Origin: JAQIBY01 sp051747965
Lineage (GTDB): Bacteria; Bacteroidota; Bacteroidia; Bacteroidales; ML635J-15
NCBI GenBank assembly: GCA_051747965.1
Contig: JBNJGS010000059.1
Coordinates: 1-18,200 of the forward strand
Reading direction: 5' to 3'
DNA length: 18,200 nucleotides
Below the pieces are notes generated by a model. The model had not been told where the DNA came from and did not search any database. It was given only the letters and a program-made list of their open reading frames with translations. A program made the position numbers and the translations under genes. Positions 7,859-15,041 of the stretch are shown here, one piece after another (within the stretch, counting starts at the first letter, position 1; each line of letters begins with the position of its first letter).

Positions 7859-8551
7859 ATGAAGCAATCAATTTTTTTAGTAGAAGATGACCTGAATTTC
7901 GGCATTGTTTTAAAATCCTATCTTGAAATGAACGGATTTGATGTCACACATGTTGATGACGGGAAAGATGCCATCCCTGCCTTTAAACAAGGGAAGTTTG
8001 ATTTATGCGTTCTTGATGTTATGCTGCCCAATGTTGACGGCTTTACAATAGGAAAAGAAATCCGGGAACTCAGTCCGGGCATCCCGCTGATATTTCTCAC
8101 AGCCAAATCACTTAAGGAAGATGTACTCAAAGGATTTGATGTTGGTGCCGATGATTACGTAACCAAACCTTTTGACTCTGATGTACTGCTGGTAAAAATT
8201 AAAGCAATTCTTAAGCGTACAGACAATCAGCTTGATAAGCATGTCAATGATGTAGTAAATATTGGTAATCTGAAGTTTTTCACAAAGCTCAGACAGCTAA
8301 TATACAATAATGAAAGCCAGAAACTATCCCCAAGAGAAGGTGAATTGCTTAAACTCCTGTATCTCAACAAAAATGAAGTTCTTGACAGAAACTATGCACT
8401 GAAAACCATCTGGGGCGATGATAACTATTTCAATGCCAGGAGCATGGATGTTTACATTACAAAATTACGCAAGTATCTTAAAAAAGATCCCAGGATTAAA
8501 ATAAACAATGTGCACAGCAGTGGGTTTATTTTAAGCGTGCCTGAAGAATAA
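7859..8551 (+). CDS. OmpR/PhoB-family DNA-binding response regulator (RprY-like)
   Basis: Cytosolic transcription factor partnered with the kinase 4 bp upstream, 230 residues. The receiver domain (1-~120) has the acidic pocket E9-D10-D11, phosphoacceptor D53 in CVLDVMLPNVDGF, the switch threonine T81 (IFLTAKS) and K103 in the YVTKPF loop, so it should be phosphorylatable. The C-terminal winged helix (about 132-230) is of the Trans_reg_C type: KLSPREGELLKLLYLNKNEV, then LDRNYALKTIWG, the recognition helix region ARSMDVYITKLRKYL and the wing KINNVHSSGFIL. Length and motif spacing are normal for the family. The targets are not known; no obvious tandem direct repeats of the type bound by OmpR-like proteins were seen just upstream of the pair. 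Confidence 0.95.
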   Translation: MKQSIFLVEDDLNFGIVLKSYLEMNGFDVTHVDDGKDAIPAFKQGKFDLCVLDVMLPNVDGFTIGKEIRELSPGIPLIFLTAKSLKEDVLKGFDVGADDYVTKPFDSDVLLVKIKAILKRTDNQLDKHVNDVVNIGNLKFFTKLRQLIYNNESQKLSPREGELLKLLYLNKNEVLDRNYALKTIWGDDNYFNARSMDVYITKLRKYLKKDPRIKINNVHSSGFILSVPEE

Positions 8552-8555
8552 ATTG

Positions 8556-8573
8556 AAAAAAAATTGTTTTTTT
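8556..8573 (+). terminator. A-tract/T-tract hairpin after response regulator (weak)
   Basis: Eight A's (8556-8563), TTG, then seven T's (8567-8573) start 5 bases after the response-regulator stop codon. The arms pair as a pure A-U stem with a tight loop, ending in a U-run. It is weaker than a classical GC-rich terminator and could be only a bent-DNA A-tract upstream of yidD. Confidence 0.3.
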
Positions 8574-8630
8574 GTAAAATATTTGAAACATTTAACAAAC
8601 CATTAACGTATTTGTATAATGATGTATTAG

Positions 8631-8900
8631 ATGAAGCTAATAAAAAATGGAATAACTTATTTTCTGGTGATGTTGATTAAAATTTACAAACATGTCATCT
8701 CACCGTGGACACCAAATGCCTGCAGGCATGTGCCCACCTGTTCTTCCTATGCAATAACGGCGGTACAAATGCACGGGCCACTCAAGGGCGGATTATTGTC
8801 ATTGCGTCGTTTGTCCAAATGTCACCCGTGGGGTACACATGGCTATGACCCGGTCCCTAAAGAGTATAATAAAATTAAAATAAAAAAAATCACATTGTAA
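8631..8900 (+). CDS. yidD: Membrane protein insertion efficiency factor YidD
   Basis: Small inner-membrane-associated protein of the YidD family, 89 residues, typical for the family (about 70-110). YidD assists the YidC/Sec insertion pathway, and its gene usually sits in the rpmH-rnpA-yidD-yidC cluster. The amphipathic N-terminal helix (KNGITYFLVMLIKIYKHV) is followed by the diagnostic ISPWTPNACRHVPTCSSYA (residues 23-41). HGPLKGGLLSLRRLSKCHPW and GTHGYDPVP come next, keeping the three conserved cysteines. The short basic C-terminal tail is ordinary. Here the gene is separated from that cluster and stands alone after a two-component system, which is common in Bacteroidota. The ATG at 8631 is the only sensible start. 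Confidence 0.93.
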   Translation: MKLIKNGITYFLVMLIKIYKHVISPWTPNACRHVPTCSSYAITAVQMHGPLKGGLLSLRRLSKCHPWGTHGYDPVPKEYNKIKIKKITL

Positions 8901-8947
8901 TCGAACAAACAATATAAAACAACACATTATTCATTAAATCACTAATT

Positions 8948-9523
8948 ATGGAACACCAGAGCGACAACTCTTCTTTCTGGAACGAAAAGTGGAAACGCAT
9001 CGTTTTTGATGGTATCGATGAATCAGAAAAGTACGATATCTCAAATTTTGGCCGCATCCGTCGTTTCAACAAAACCAGTGAAGAGTGGAAGGTTTTAAAA
9101 TCTTCTTACATTAAAGGTTACAAGGTTTTTGCATTCAGATCGGGAACACCCGAGAAGAAAACCATCACAAAAACTGTTCACAAACTGGTTGCCGAGGCAT
9201 TTTGCGAAAGACCCTCAGAGCAGCACAAATTTGTTATCCACCTGGATTTTGTCAAGGACAACAATCACCATCAAAACCTGAAATGGGTAACGCATCAGGA
9301 AATGTATGCACATCACCGTGACAATCCGAATTATAAAAAAGGTGTTGTCAGAAATTCAAAACTCACCGAAACGGAAGTCATACGACTGAAGAAAAAGGTA
9401 AACCGGGGTAAAAACAAATTGTATAAAATTGCCCGTGAGTTTGGAATCACGCATACTCAGCTAAACCGGATCAGGTCAGGGGAAAACTGGAGTCACATTA
9501 AAGTAGAGGATGAGCAAGACTAG
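8948..9523 (+). CDS. NUMOD4-HNH-HTH protein resembling a free-standing homing endonuclease
   Basis: 191 residues in three parts. Residues ~13-66 are a NUMOD4-type DNA-binding motif (WKRIVFDGIDES, then YDISNFGRIRR). Residues ~77-123 match an HNH_3-type nuclease core (VHKLVAEAF, then VIHLD, DNNHHQNLKWVT and HH at 122-123). Residues ~136-184 form a helix-turn-helix of the kind found at the C-terminus of phage HNH enzymes (NSKLTETEVIRLKKK, KIAREFGITHTQLNRI, then W181). The core histidine H98, D100, N105-N106 and N110 are present. The Asn usually preceding the histidine is I97, and the glycine usually following HxD is F101, so nuclease activity is uncertain. No intron, intein or phage genes surround it. 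It could be a domesticated DNA-binding regulator or a stand-alone endonuclease. It starts 47 bp after yidD and converges on the MATE gene. Confidence 0.8.
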   Translation: MEHQSDNSSFWNEKWKRIVFDGIDESEKYDISNFGRIRRFNKTSEEWKVLKSSYIKGYKVFAFRSGTPEKKTITKTVHKLVAEAFCERPSEQHKFVIHLDFVKDNNHHQNLKWVTHQEMYAHHRDNPNYKKGVVRNSKLTETEVIRLKKKVNRGKNKLYKIAREFGITHTQLNRIRSGENWSHIKVEDEQD

Positions 9524-9524
9524 T

Positions 9525-10886
9525 CTATCCGCTGCTTTTCTGTAATTTCAAGTTCAGTTTTTTCATTTCATATCTGATCATGAACGCCGTAACTATACCT
9601 GCCAGGAAATCTGCAGCAGGGAAGGCATACCATATCCCTTCCAGGCCGTAATGCTCAGGTAAAATCAGCAGGAAAGGTATCAAAAACAATACCTGTCTGG
9701 ATAAGCCCAGAAACAGGGAGGGCATAATTTTACCCATAGCCTGATAAAAACCTGACCCGATAATCTGAAATCCCACAATCGGCATGCTGATGACAATGAT
9801 ACGCAGTGCATGGGTACCGCCGGCTACCAGCCCCTGGTCTTCACTAAAAACTGATATCAGCTGGTTACTAAAGCTAAAGAAAAGCACAAATGAAACAAGA
9901 GAAAAAGCTGTTGTTGCCCGGATTCCGGCTCTGACTGCATGCTTTACTCTCGCGTAATTTTCCGCACCATAGTTATACCCGGCAATAGGCATGAACCCCT
10001 GATTAATTCCAAACAAAGGCATAAAATTAAACATCAACAGGCGAAAAATAATACCGAAGGTAGCCACTGCTACAGCTCCGCCATACTTCAACAAAGAATG
10101 ATTGATCAGGATAACAATGAGTGTAGAAGCTGCCTGCCGCGCAAATGAAGCTGATCCTATACCAAAACTTTCCCTGAGAACATCAAGCTGTGGCCGTTTC
10201 AGAATATCCTGCATGGTAAGCTGCAAAACCCCGCGCCCTGAAAAGTAATAAAACATGGCCATCACAGCACCGGTTAACTGCGAAAGCACAGTAGCAAAAG
10301 CAGCCCCCTGAATGCCCCATCCGAAAACAAAAATAAATATGGGATCTACAATCAGATTCAACACAGCACCAATAATCATAACCTGCATGGCAAATTTTGC
10401 ATTGCCCTCTGCCCGCACTGCATTCATCGTGATATTGATAAAATTCATAAAGAAACTCCCGATCAATGCAATTTCGGTGTATTGTACGGCAAGTTCAAGG
10501 TATTCATCACTGGCACCGAAGAGCATCAAAACAGGTTCGATAAAAATAAAGGCTGCTACAATGGTAAGAATGTTAATGATGCTGATGGCATGAACCAGAT
10601 TGTTCAGGGTCAGAGCTGCTCTGGCATTATCCCCTGCGCCGAGTGCCCTGGAAATAATGGACGCCCCACCCATACCAATGGCCTGACCAAAAATGGTAAT
10701 GGTCATTAAAAACGGCATAGAAACACTCACTGCAGCAATACCCAGGGTTCCCACACCACGACCGACAAATATCGTGTCAGCCACGTGATACAGGGTCACA
10801 GCGAGCATCCCCATAATAGACGGCAGTGACAAATTCAGCAACAAGCGTGGTATGGCTTGCTTTCCCAGTTTTTCAGATTTATCCAT
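9525..10886 (-). CDS. MATE-family multidrug efflux transporter (NorM/MepA-like)
   Basis: Inner-membrane antiporter that exports organic cations or drugs using a Na+ or H+ gradient, 453 residues, the normal size with about 12 membrane helices. The first MatE repeat begins LLLNLSLPSIMGMLAVTLYH, followed by VADTIFVGRGVGTLGIAAVS and GMGGASIISRALGAGD. The second repeat begins near FARQAASTLIVILINHSLL, followed by FMPLFGINQGFMPIAGYNYG. It ends in a short basic cytosolic tail (EMKKLNLKLQKSSG). The start codon is an ATG at 10886, 42 bp downstream of the PorE-like gene on the same strand, so it may be transcribed as the last gene of that operon. Its stop codon is one base from the stop of the convergent HNH-like gene. 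The substrate is unknown. Confidence 0.94.
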   Translation of the reverse strand: MDKSEKLGKQAIPRLLLNLSLPSIMGMLAVTLYHVADTIFVGRGVGTLGIAAVSVSMPFLMTITIFGQAIGMGGASIISRALGAGDNARAALTLNNLVHAISIINILTIVAAFIFIEPVLMLFGASDEYLELAVQYTEIALIGSFFMNFINITMNAVRAEGNAKFAMQVMIIGAVLNLIVDPIFIFVFGWGIQGAAFATVLSQLTGAVMAMFYYFSGRGVLQLTMQDILKRPQLDVLRESFGIGSASFARQAASTLIVILINHSLLKYGGAVAVATFGIIFRLLMFNFMPLFGINQGFMPIAGYNYGAENYARVKHAVRAGIRATTAFSLVSFVLFFSFSNQLISVFSEDQGLVAGGTHALRIIVISMPIVGFQIIGSGFYQAMGKIMPSLFLGLSRQVLFLIPFLLILPEHYGLEGIWYAFPAADFLAGIVTAFMIRYEMKKLNLKLQKSSG

Positions 10887-10928
10887 AACTAGCAGGTAAA
10901 TGCAGGTAAGCAGATATTGTTCAGATTA

Positions 10929-12878
10929 CTACCGGTTAATTTTCACAATTTTAAATTCAGTGCGGCGGTTTTTGGCCCGTCCTTTTTCTGTATCATTATC
11001 TGCAACAGGTTTTTCAAAGCCATATCCCTTATAATCGAGTCTGTCTTCGGAAATACCTTTATCCACGAGGTATGAGTATACAGCTTTTGCACGATTTTCT
11101 GACAACTCCTTATTATACGCTGCTGAACCACGATTGTCCGTATGTCCGCCAATCTCAATGCTTACTTCAGGATTTCTCCTGAGAAATTCCAGTAGTTTGG
11201 ACAATTCTGCAAAGCTTTCATCTTTCAGGGCAAACTCATCATAATCAAAAAATATGTTGTTCAGTACCACAGACTTCCCTTCTCTGATAGGTTGCAGGGG
11301 AATATCCATGATATAAGACTCCTGTGGGTCTTCAAGGTCTTTGAGAGAAAAATTCTCAGAATAAAACATATACCCGGATTTATCCACATTGAAAGCATAT
11401 TCCTCACCAACTGGCAGCACAACCAGATAAGAACCATCAACACGATTGCTTGTTTGTCTGGCTGCAAGACTTCCGTCTTCAAAGTTTAGCAGACGGCATT
11501 CCGCTTCAAGTGGCTTTTCCGTTTCTGCATCGTACACGATGCCCTTGACATATGTTACACGTGAAGGCTGGATTTTTTTTGGCAAATCGAATTTATAGAT
11601 ATCCAGACCACCATAACCACCCTCACGTTCAGATGAAATCATAGCCAGATCACCTTCAGCATTGACAATAAGGCTGCGTTCTTCTCCATTTGTATTGATT
11701 GGATATCCCAGATTTTCCGGTTCTGTCCAGCTTCCATCATCCAATAAGCGTGTAACGAACAGATCAAAGTCTCCCAGCCCTGGATGGCCATTGGATGCAA
11801 AATATAAGGTACGGCCGTCCGGATGAATAAATGGGGAACCATCGGCTCCGGGAGAATTCACTGTACCCCCCAGGTTTTCCGGCTGCCCGAATTCAAGGCC
11901 GGGTTTTATCTCCACCCGCCAGATATCATTTTTTCCGTATCCGCTTGTATCGCTGCTGGAATAATACAACCATTTGCCATCAGCAGAAAGGCTGGGATTG
12001 CTCTCCCAGAACCCGGTATTCACGGGGCGTCCGAGGTTATCCGGTCTGCCCCAGCTGTCACCTTCTTTATAGCTGACATACAAATCGCAGCTTCCATACC
12101 CGTCTCTCCGGTTACAGGCAGTGAAGATACACATATTGCCATCCACGGAAATGCACTGGGCACCTTCATTTTTTGAAGAATTGATTGTTCTGCCCATATT
12201 TCTGATGGGATACCATTCACCCTGGTCATCCTTAATGGTTTCATACAAATCCTCCTGAAACTGATCAGCATAATAATTATTTGCGCTGCCGGAGGGTACA
12301 AGTACAGTGGTAACCAGTCGTTGTTCATCCGCGGTAAGAGATGGCCAGTAATCATCATATTTGGTGTTGACATTGGAGCCAAGGTTCACCGGATCATAAT
12401 CCACCGGATTTTTCATTGCTTCAACAGCAAATTCCAGCTTATCTTTTACATGGCGGTACATATTGTTTTTGTCTAGAGGCCGGTTTGAATATTCTTCAAA
12501 CTCATCAAGATCATCCAGCCCTTGCTGATACTTTCCGTTTTGATATGAAAGCTCAGCCAGCCGGAGAAAGTACCCGGGGTCAAATCCGGGATCAATACCA
12601 ACAACTTTTCTAAGGGCGTTTTCAAAGGATTCCATCTGACCATCGTAATAGTATAGCTCAGATAGCAACACCCATGCTTCCAGGAACTCCTCATCTTCAA
12701 TGGTTGCCTCTTTAGCAGCATTGATAGCCAATTCAACCCTGCGGGTGGAAACAAACTCCCTGGCATCTTCAAAGTAACGTATGGCTTTACGGCTGTCAGT
12801 ATGATACTCAATATCCTGTGCGCTGAGGCTGCCAAAGAAAAAGCCCAAAACAAGACTACATAATACAATTTTTCTCAT
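10929..12878 (-). CDS. PorE-like TPR-PD40-CRD-OmpA protein (type IX secretion/envelope)
   Basis: Periplasmic peptidoglycan-binding protein of 649 residues. A Sec signal (MRKIVLCSLVLGFFFGSLSA/Q) is followed by TPR-like helices (~25-150; AINAAKEATIEDEEFLEAWV, LRKVVGIDPGF, LSYQNGKYQQGL). A WD40-like PD40 beta-propeller follows (~165-440; repeated units such as SNPSLSADGKWLYYSS, DGSPFIHPDGRTLYFASN and GGYGGLDIYKF). Next is a carboxypeptidase-regulatory-like beta sandwich (~450-535; VKGIVYDAETEKPLEAECRL). The C-terminal OmpA domain (~538-649) has NNIFFDYDEFALK and the peptidoglycan-binding GGHTDNRGSAAYNKELSENR. This domain order is that of P. gingivalis PorE (PG1058), a type IX secretion component. 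Bacteroidota genomes carry several such paralogues, so orthology is not proven. Its ATG overlaps the queE stop by 4 bp (ATGA). There is no lipobox cysteine. Confidence 0.85.
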   Translation of the reverse strand: MRKIVLCSLVLGFFFGSLSAQDIEYHTDSRKAIRYFEDAREFVSTRRVELAINAAKEATIEDEEFLEAWVLLSELYYYDGQMESFENALRKVVGIDPGFDPGYFLRLAELSYQNGKYQQGLDDLDEFEEYSNRPLDKNNMYRHVKDKLEFAVEAMKNPVDYDPVNLGSNVNTKYDDYWPSLTADEQRLVTTVLVPSGSANNYYADQFQEDLYETIKDDQGEWYPIRNMGRTINSSKNEGAQCISVDGNMCIFTACNRRDGYGSCDLYVSYKEGDSWGRPDNLGRPVNTGFWESNPSLSADGKWLYYSSSDTSGYGKNDIWRVEIKPGLEFGQPENLGGTVNSPGADGSPFIHPDGRTLYFASNGHPGLGDFDLFVTRLLDDGSWTEPENLGYPINTNGEERSLIVNAEGDLAMISSEREGGYGGLDIYKFDLPKKIQPSRVTYVKGIVYDAETEKPLEAECRLLNFEDGSLAARQTSNRVDGSYLVVLPVGEEYAFNVDKSGYMFYSENFSLKDLEDPQESYIMDIPLQPIREGKSVVLNNIFFDYDEFALKDESFAELSKLLEFLRRNPEVSIEIGGHTDNRGSAAYNKELSENRAKAVYSYLVDKGISEDRLDYKGYGFEKPVADNDTEKGRAKNRRTEFKIVKINR

Positions 12879-13498
12879 GGTATGCGTAAAAATTTATGCG
12901 TTTGTACTGATACCCGCCAATGCTGGTTTTTCTTAACATAATCAACCACCCAGCGGCCGGTATCCTGAAAGCGGCTCCATTCGGGTTGCAACATCAGTTG
13001 ACAATCCTTGCTGACTTTTGCCGCTGTTTCTTCAGCCCAGTCAAAATCTTCGGGCTTAAATATAATAACCTTCAATTCGCTTGCCAAACTGTAAAATTCA
13101 GGTAACGGATGCTTTTGCGGCTTGGGGGAAAGACATATCCAATCCCATACACCGGAAAATTTATGCGCACCGCAGGTTTCCAGGAACAATTGCAGGCCTT
13201 TTTCCCTGCATTTCCGGGTAAACAGGCTAAAATCATAAATCAGAGGTTCTCCTCCAGTTACCACAACAGACTTTGCTCCTGAATTCAGTATTTCATCAAT
13301 CAGATCATCCACAGCGGTCCATTCATCCGGAACCCAATCCCAGGTTTCTTTTGAATCACAAAATCTGCAACCCATATCACAACCGCCAATTCGAACAAAA
13401 AAAGCAGCTCTACCTGTATTTATCCCCTCCCCCTGTATGGAATAAAATGTTTCCAGTACAGGAAGTTTTTCAGGATCGTATCTTTCTTCAATAGTCAT
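12875..13498 (-). CDS. queE: 7-carboxy-7-deazaguanine synthase QueE (radical SAM)
   Basis: Radical SAM enzyme converting 6-carboxy-5,6,7,8-tetrahydropterin to 7-carboxy-7-deazaguanine, a step towards preQ0 and tRNA queuosine (or deazaguanine DNA modification). It has 207 residues, typical length. FYSIQGEGINTGRAAFFVRI is the family signature. The [4Fe-4S] cluster site is C40-x3-C44-x2-C47 (GCDMGCRFCDSK), matching canonical radical SAM spacing. TGGEP at 81-85 contacts S-adenosylmethionine. LSPKPQKHP and the C-terminal SVQTHKFLRIP are also QueE-like. It sits between a C1 peptidase (1-bp overlap, TAATG) and the PorE-like gene (4-bp overlap). None of queC, queD or queF is in the window, so the rest of the pathway must be elsewhere. 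Confidence 0.95.
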   Translation of the reverse strand: MTIEERYDPEKLPVLETFYSIQGEGINTGRAAFFVRIGGCDMGCRFCDSKETWDWVPDEWTAVDDLIDEILNSGAKSVVVTGGEPLIYDFSLFTRKCREKGLQLFLETCGAHKFSGVWDWICLSPKPQKHPLPEFYSLASELKVIIFKPEDFDWAEETAAKVSKDCQLMLQPEWSRFQDTGRWVVDYVKKNQHWRVSVQTHKFLRIP

Positions 13499-14721
13499 TA
13501 TTTCTTGATGATTTTATCCAGCACTTCTCTTGCTGCATCTTTGTGTAACATTATATTCATCATTTTTAATCTGATATAATCCTCGTGGTAAAAGCGGTAG
13601 CCTTTATTTTTTCCGTCGAAGCCACCTGCCCCGCTGTCTTTGATTAAAAACCAAAAATCATCATCCACTTTTTGATATCCCACAATCTGAATACAATGAT
13701 CGTCAGTGGTTGCTTTGTTTACAAGACGAAGTTCGCGGCTGCTTTTGCTGATGTATTGGGAAGGAATGTCAAATTCAGGAATGATACCCACCTCCTGCCG
13801 GCTGTCATGTCCGGGTTCACTCACATCACCGCAGATACAAACCGAATAGCCTTGTTGTATGGCTGTTTCGCAGAGCCCGTAAAAATCTTCCACACTCACA
13901 TTGTAATATTCTTCACTGTGCCACCAGTTGTCAGGTTCAACAAGTTCATTTTTTTCATTATATGGCACCGACATGGTAGACATGAAACTCACCATATCTC
14001 CGGCTTTAAAAGGCATGGCTTCATAAAAGCTCATGGATGTATAGGATTCTCCATTATACAAGAACTCTTCCGGCATTTTTCCCATATAACTGTCCAAAAT
14101 TGCTCTGACACCATCCCGAACTACAGATATATTCCACTGATTTTTCTCCGCCACGGATGAAAGATAATTATCCAGTGCCTGAAACATATCCGCATGTGTA
14201 TGATATTCTCCCGATTCGGCTTTGCCCGGATACGCAGATTCAGGCATACAACCATACACGGGCATAATTCTTTTCAGCGCATTGGCTTCGCTTCCCTGGG
14301 CGATATAAGTTTCACCTCTGGTTTTCACAAAGTGTTCTGCCCTGTCAACATAATCCCAATACACAAAAAACATTTCAGACAAATCAACTTCCTTATCACT
14401 CAGGCGGAATATTTCGGATTCAAAGAAGGAAGTTGCTGCAAAACTCCAGCAGGTACCGGCATTTCCCTGAGATTTGGGCATCAGATGCCAGACACTTTCA
14501 TAATTGCTGATATCTGTCGGATACTCGTCATCAAATTCACAGGTCAGCACCTGTGGCAAGGATTTATCTGCTTCTCCAGAATCGTCGAGTATTACCTGCT
14601 CATAAAAACCCTCCTCTTTCTCAACATATTTTGCCTCATCAGGTGGATTCAGCCATTGAGCTCCTGCAGATAACACAACAAGCACAAAAATACTGGTGAG
14701 GCTGATACTTTTTTGATTCAT
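13498..14721 (-). CDS. Secreted papain-fold peptidase, C1 family (bleomycin hydrolase/PepC-like)
   Basis: Predicted exported cysteine peptidase, 407 residues from the ATG at 14721. That start gives a clean signal peptide (MNQKSISLTSIFVLVVLSAGA/Q) and an AAGG ribosome-binding site 6 bases upstream; a farther ATG at 14769 would add 16 residues before the signal. The active-site motif SQGNAGTCWSFAATSFFESE supplies the oxyanion Gln (Q85) and nucleophile C91. The general-base histidine H342 lies in TTDDHCIQIVGY. Where the family has its third catalytic residue Asn (usually KNSWG), this protein reads IKDSGAG, with Asp at D362. There is no obvious T9SS C-terminal domain, so it is probably periplasmic or otherwise Sec-exported. 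It is the first gene of the peptidase-queE-porE cluster, with its stop overlapping the queE ATG. The substrate is unknown. Confidence 0.87.
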   Translation of the reverse strand: MNQKSISLTSIFVLVVLSAGAQWLNPPDEAKYVEKEEGFYEQVILDDSGEADKSLPQVLTCEFDDEYPTDISNYESVWHLMPKSQGNAGTCWSFAATSFFESEIFRLSDKEVDLSEMFFVYWDYVDRAEHFVKTRGETYIAQGSEANALKRIMPVYGCMPESAYPGKAESGEYHTHADMFQALDNYLSSVAEKNQWNISVVRDGVRAILDSYMGKMPEEFLYNGESYTSMSFYEAMPFKAGDMVSFMSTMSVPYNEKNELVEPDNWWHSEEYYNVSVEDFYGLCETAIQQGYSVCICGDVSEPGHDSRQEVGIIPEFDIPSQYISKSSRELRLVNKATTDDHCIQIVGYQKVDDDFWFLIKDSGAGGFDGKNKGYRFYHEDYIRLKMMNIMLHKDAAREVLDKIIKK

Positions 14722-14727
14722 GAGCTG

Positions 14728-14731
14728 CCTT
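14728..14731 (-). promoter_or_regulatory. Shine-Dalgarno AAGG deciding the peptidase start
   Basis: On the minus strand AAAAAAAAGG ends 6 bases before the ATG at 14721. Together with the signal peptide this favours that start over the in-frame ATG at 14769. Confidence 0.45.
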
Positions 14732-14800
14732 TTTTTTACAAAATAACAAAAATTAAGTGATATTGTCATGTCCGGCAGAGTTCCATATTAAATAATCGGG

Positions 14801-14815
14801 ATTTCTGGCAGAAAT
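14801..14815. promoter_or_regulatory. 15-bp palindrome, possible operator
   Basis: ATTTCTG-G-CAGAAAT is a perfect inverted repeat of 7-bp arms around a single central base. It is 80 bp upstream of the peptidase ATG and 227 bp upstream of the PKD gene. The one-base loop cannot form a hairpin, so a dimeric DNA-binding protein site is the more natural reading. No regulator is identified. Confidence 0.35.
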
Positions 14816-15041
14816 TATATCCCCTGAACTCCTGAATTATGACATTCAGATCAGATTTTCTTAGAAAATAATTGCATCTTATATACCCACTAACACATAG
14901 ATATATCACGTGTAAGCATATTCTATATTTTTACCATCCTGAGCCAACCTTTTGCTGTGAAAACGTATCTTTAATGGTGTTGATATTATTGAATCCGAAA
15001 AGGGATGCATGAAAGAAAATTTAACCAAAAAGATAAATAGC

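Larger units (their letters stand above)
14722..15041. other. Divergent intergenic region between peptidase operon and PKD protein
   Basis: This 320-bp AT-rich spacer contains no gene. It should hold the leftward promoter for the peptidase operon and the rightward promoter of the PKD-repeat gene. A 15-bp odd palindrome lies at 14801-14815 and a CACGTG hexamer at 14907-14912. TATCTTTA near 14965 is a one-mismatch match to the Bacteroidota -7 element but lacks a well-placed -33, so no promoter is called. Confidence 0.5.

Noticed and set aside
6337..8551. Two-component pair as the dedicated copper sensor (CusRS) of the efflux operon
   Set aside because: It is separated from the efflux operon by another gene and a long gap, lies on the other strand, and the kinase lacks a recognisable metal-binding sensor motif.
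8948..9523. Restriction or anti-phage defence nuclease
   Set aside because: There is no methyltransferase, ATPase or other defence partner nearby, and the domain layout is that of homing-type NUMOD4/HNH proteins.
12875..13498. QueE as part of a Dpd-type deazaguanine DNA-modification island
   Set aside because: No DpdA-like transglycosylase, helicase or nuclease genes are in the window; queuosine synthesis is the simpler explanation.
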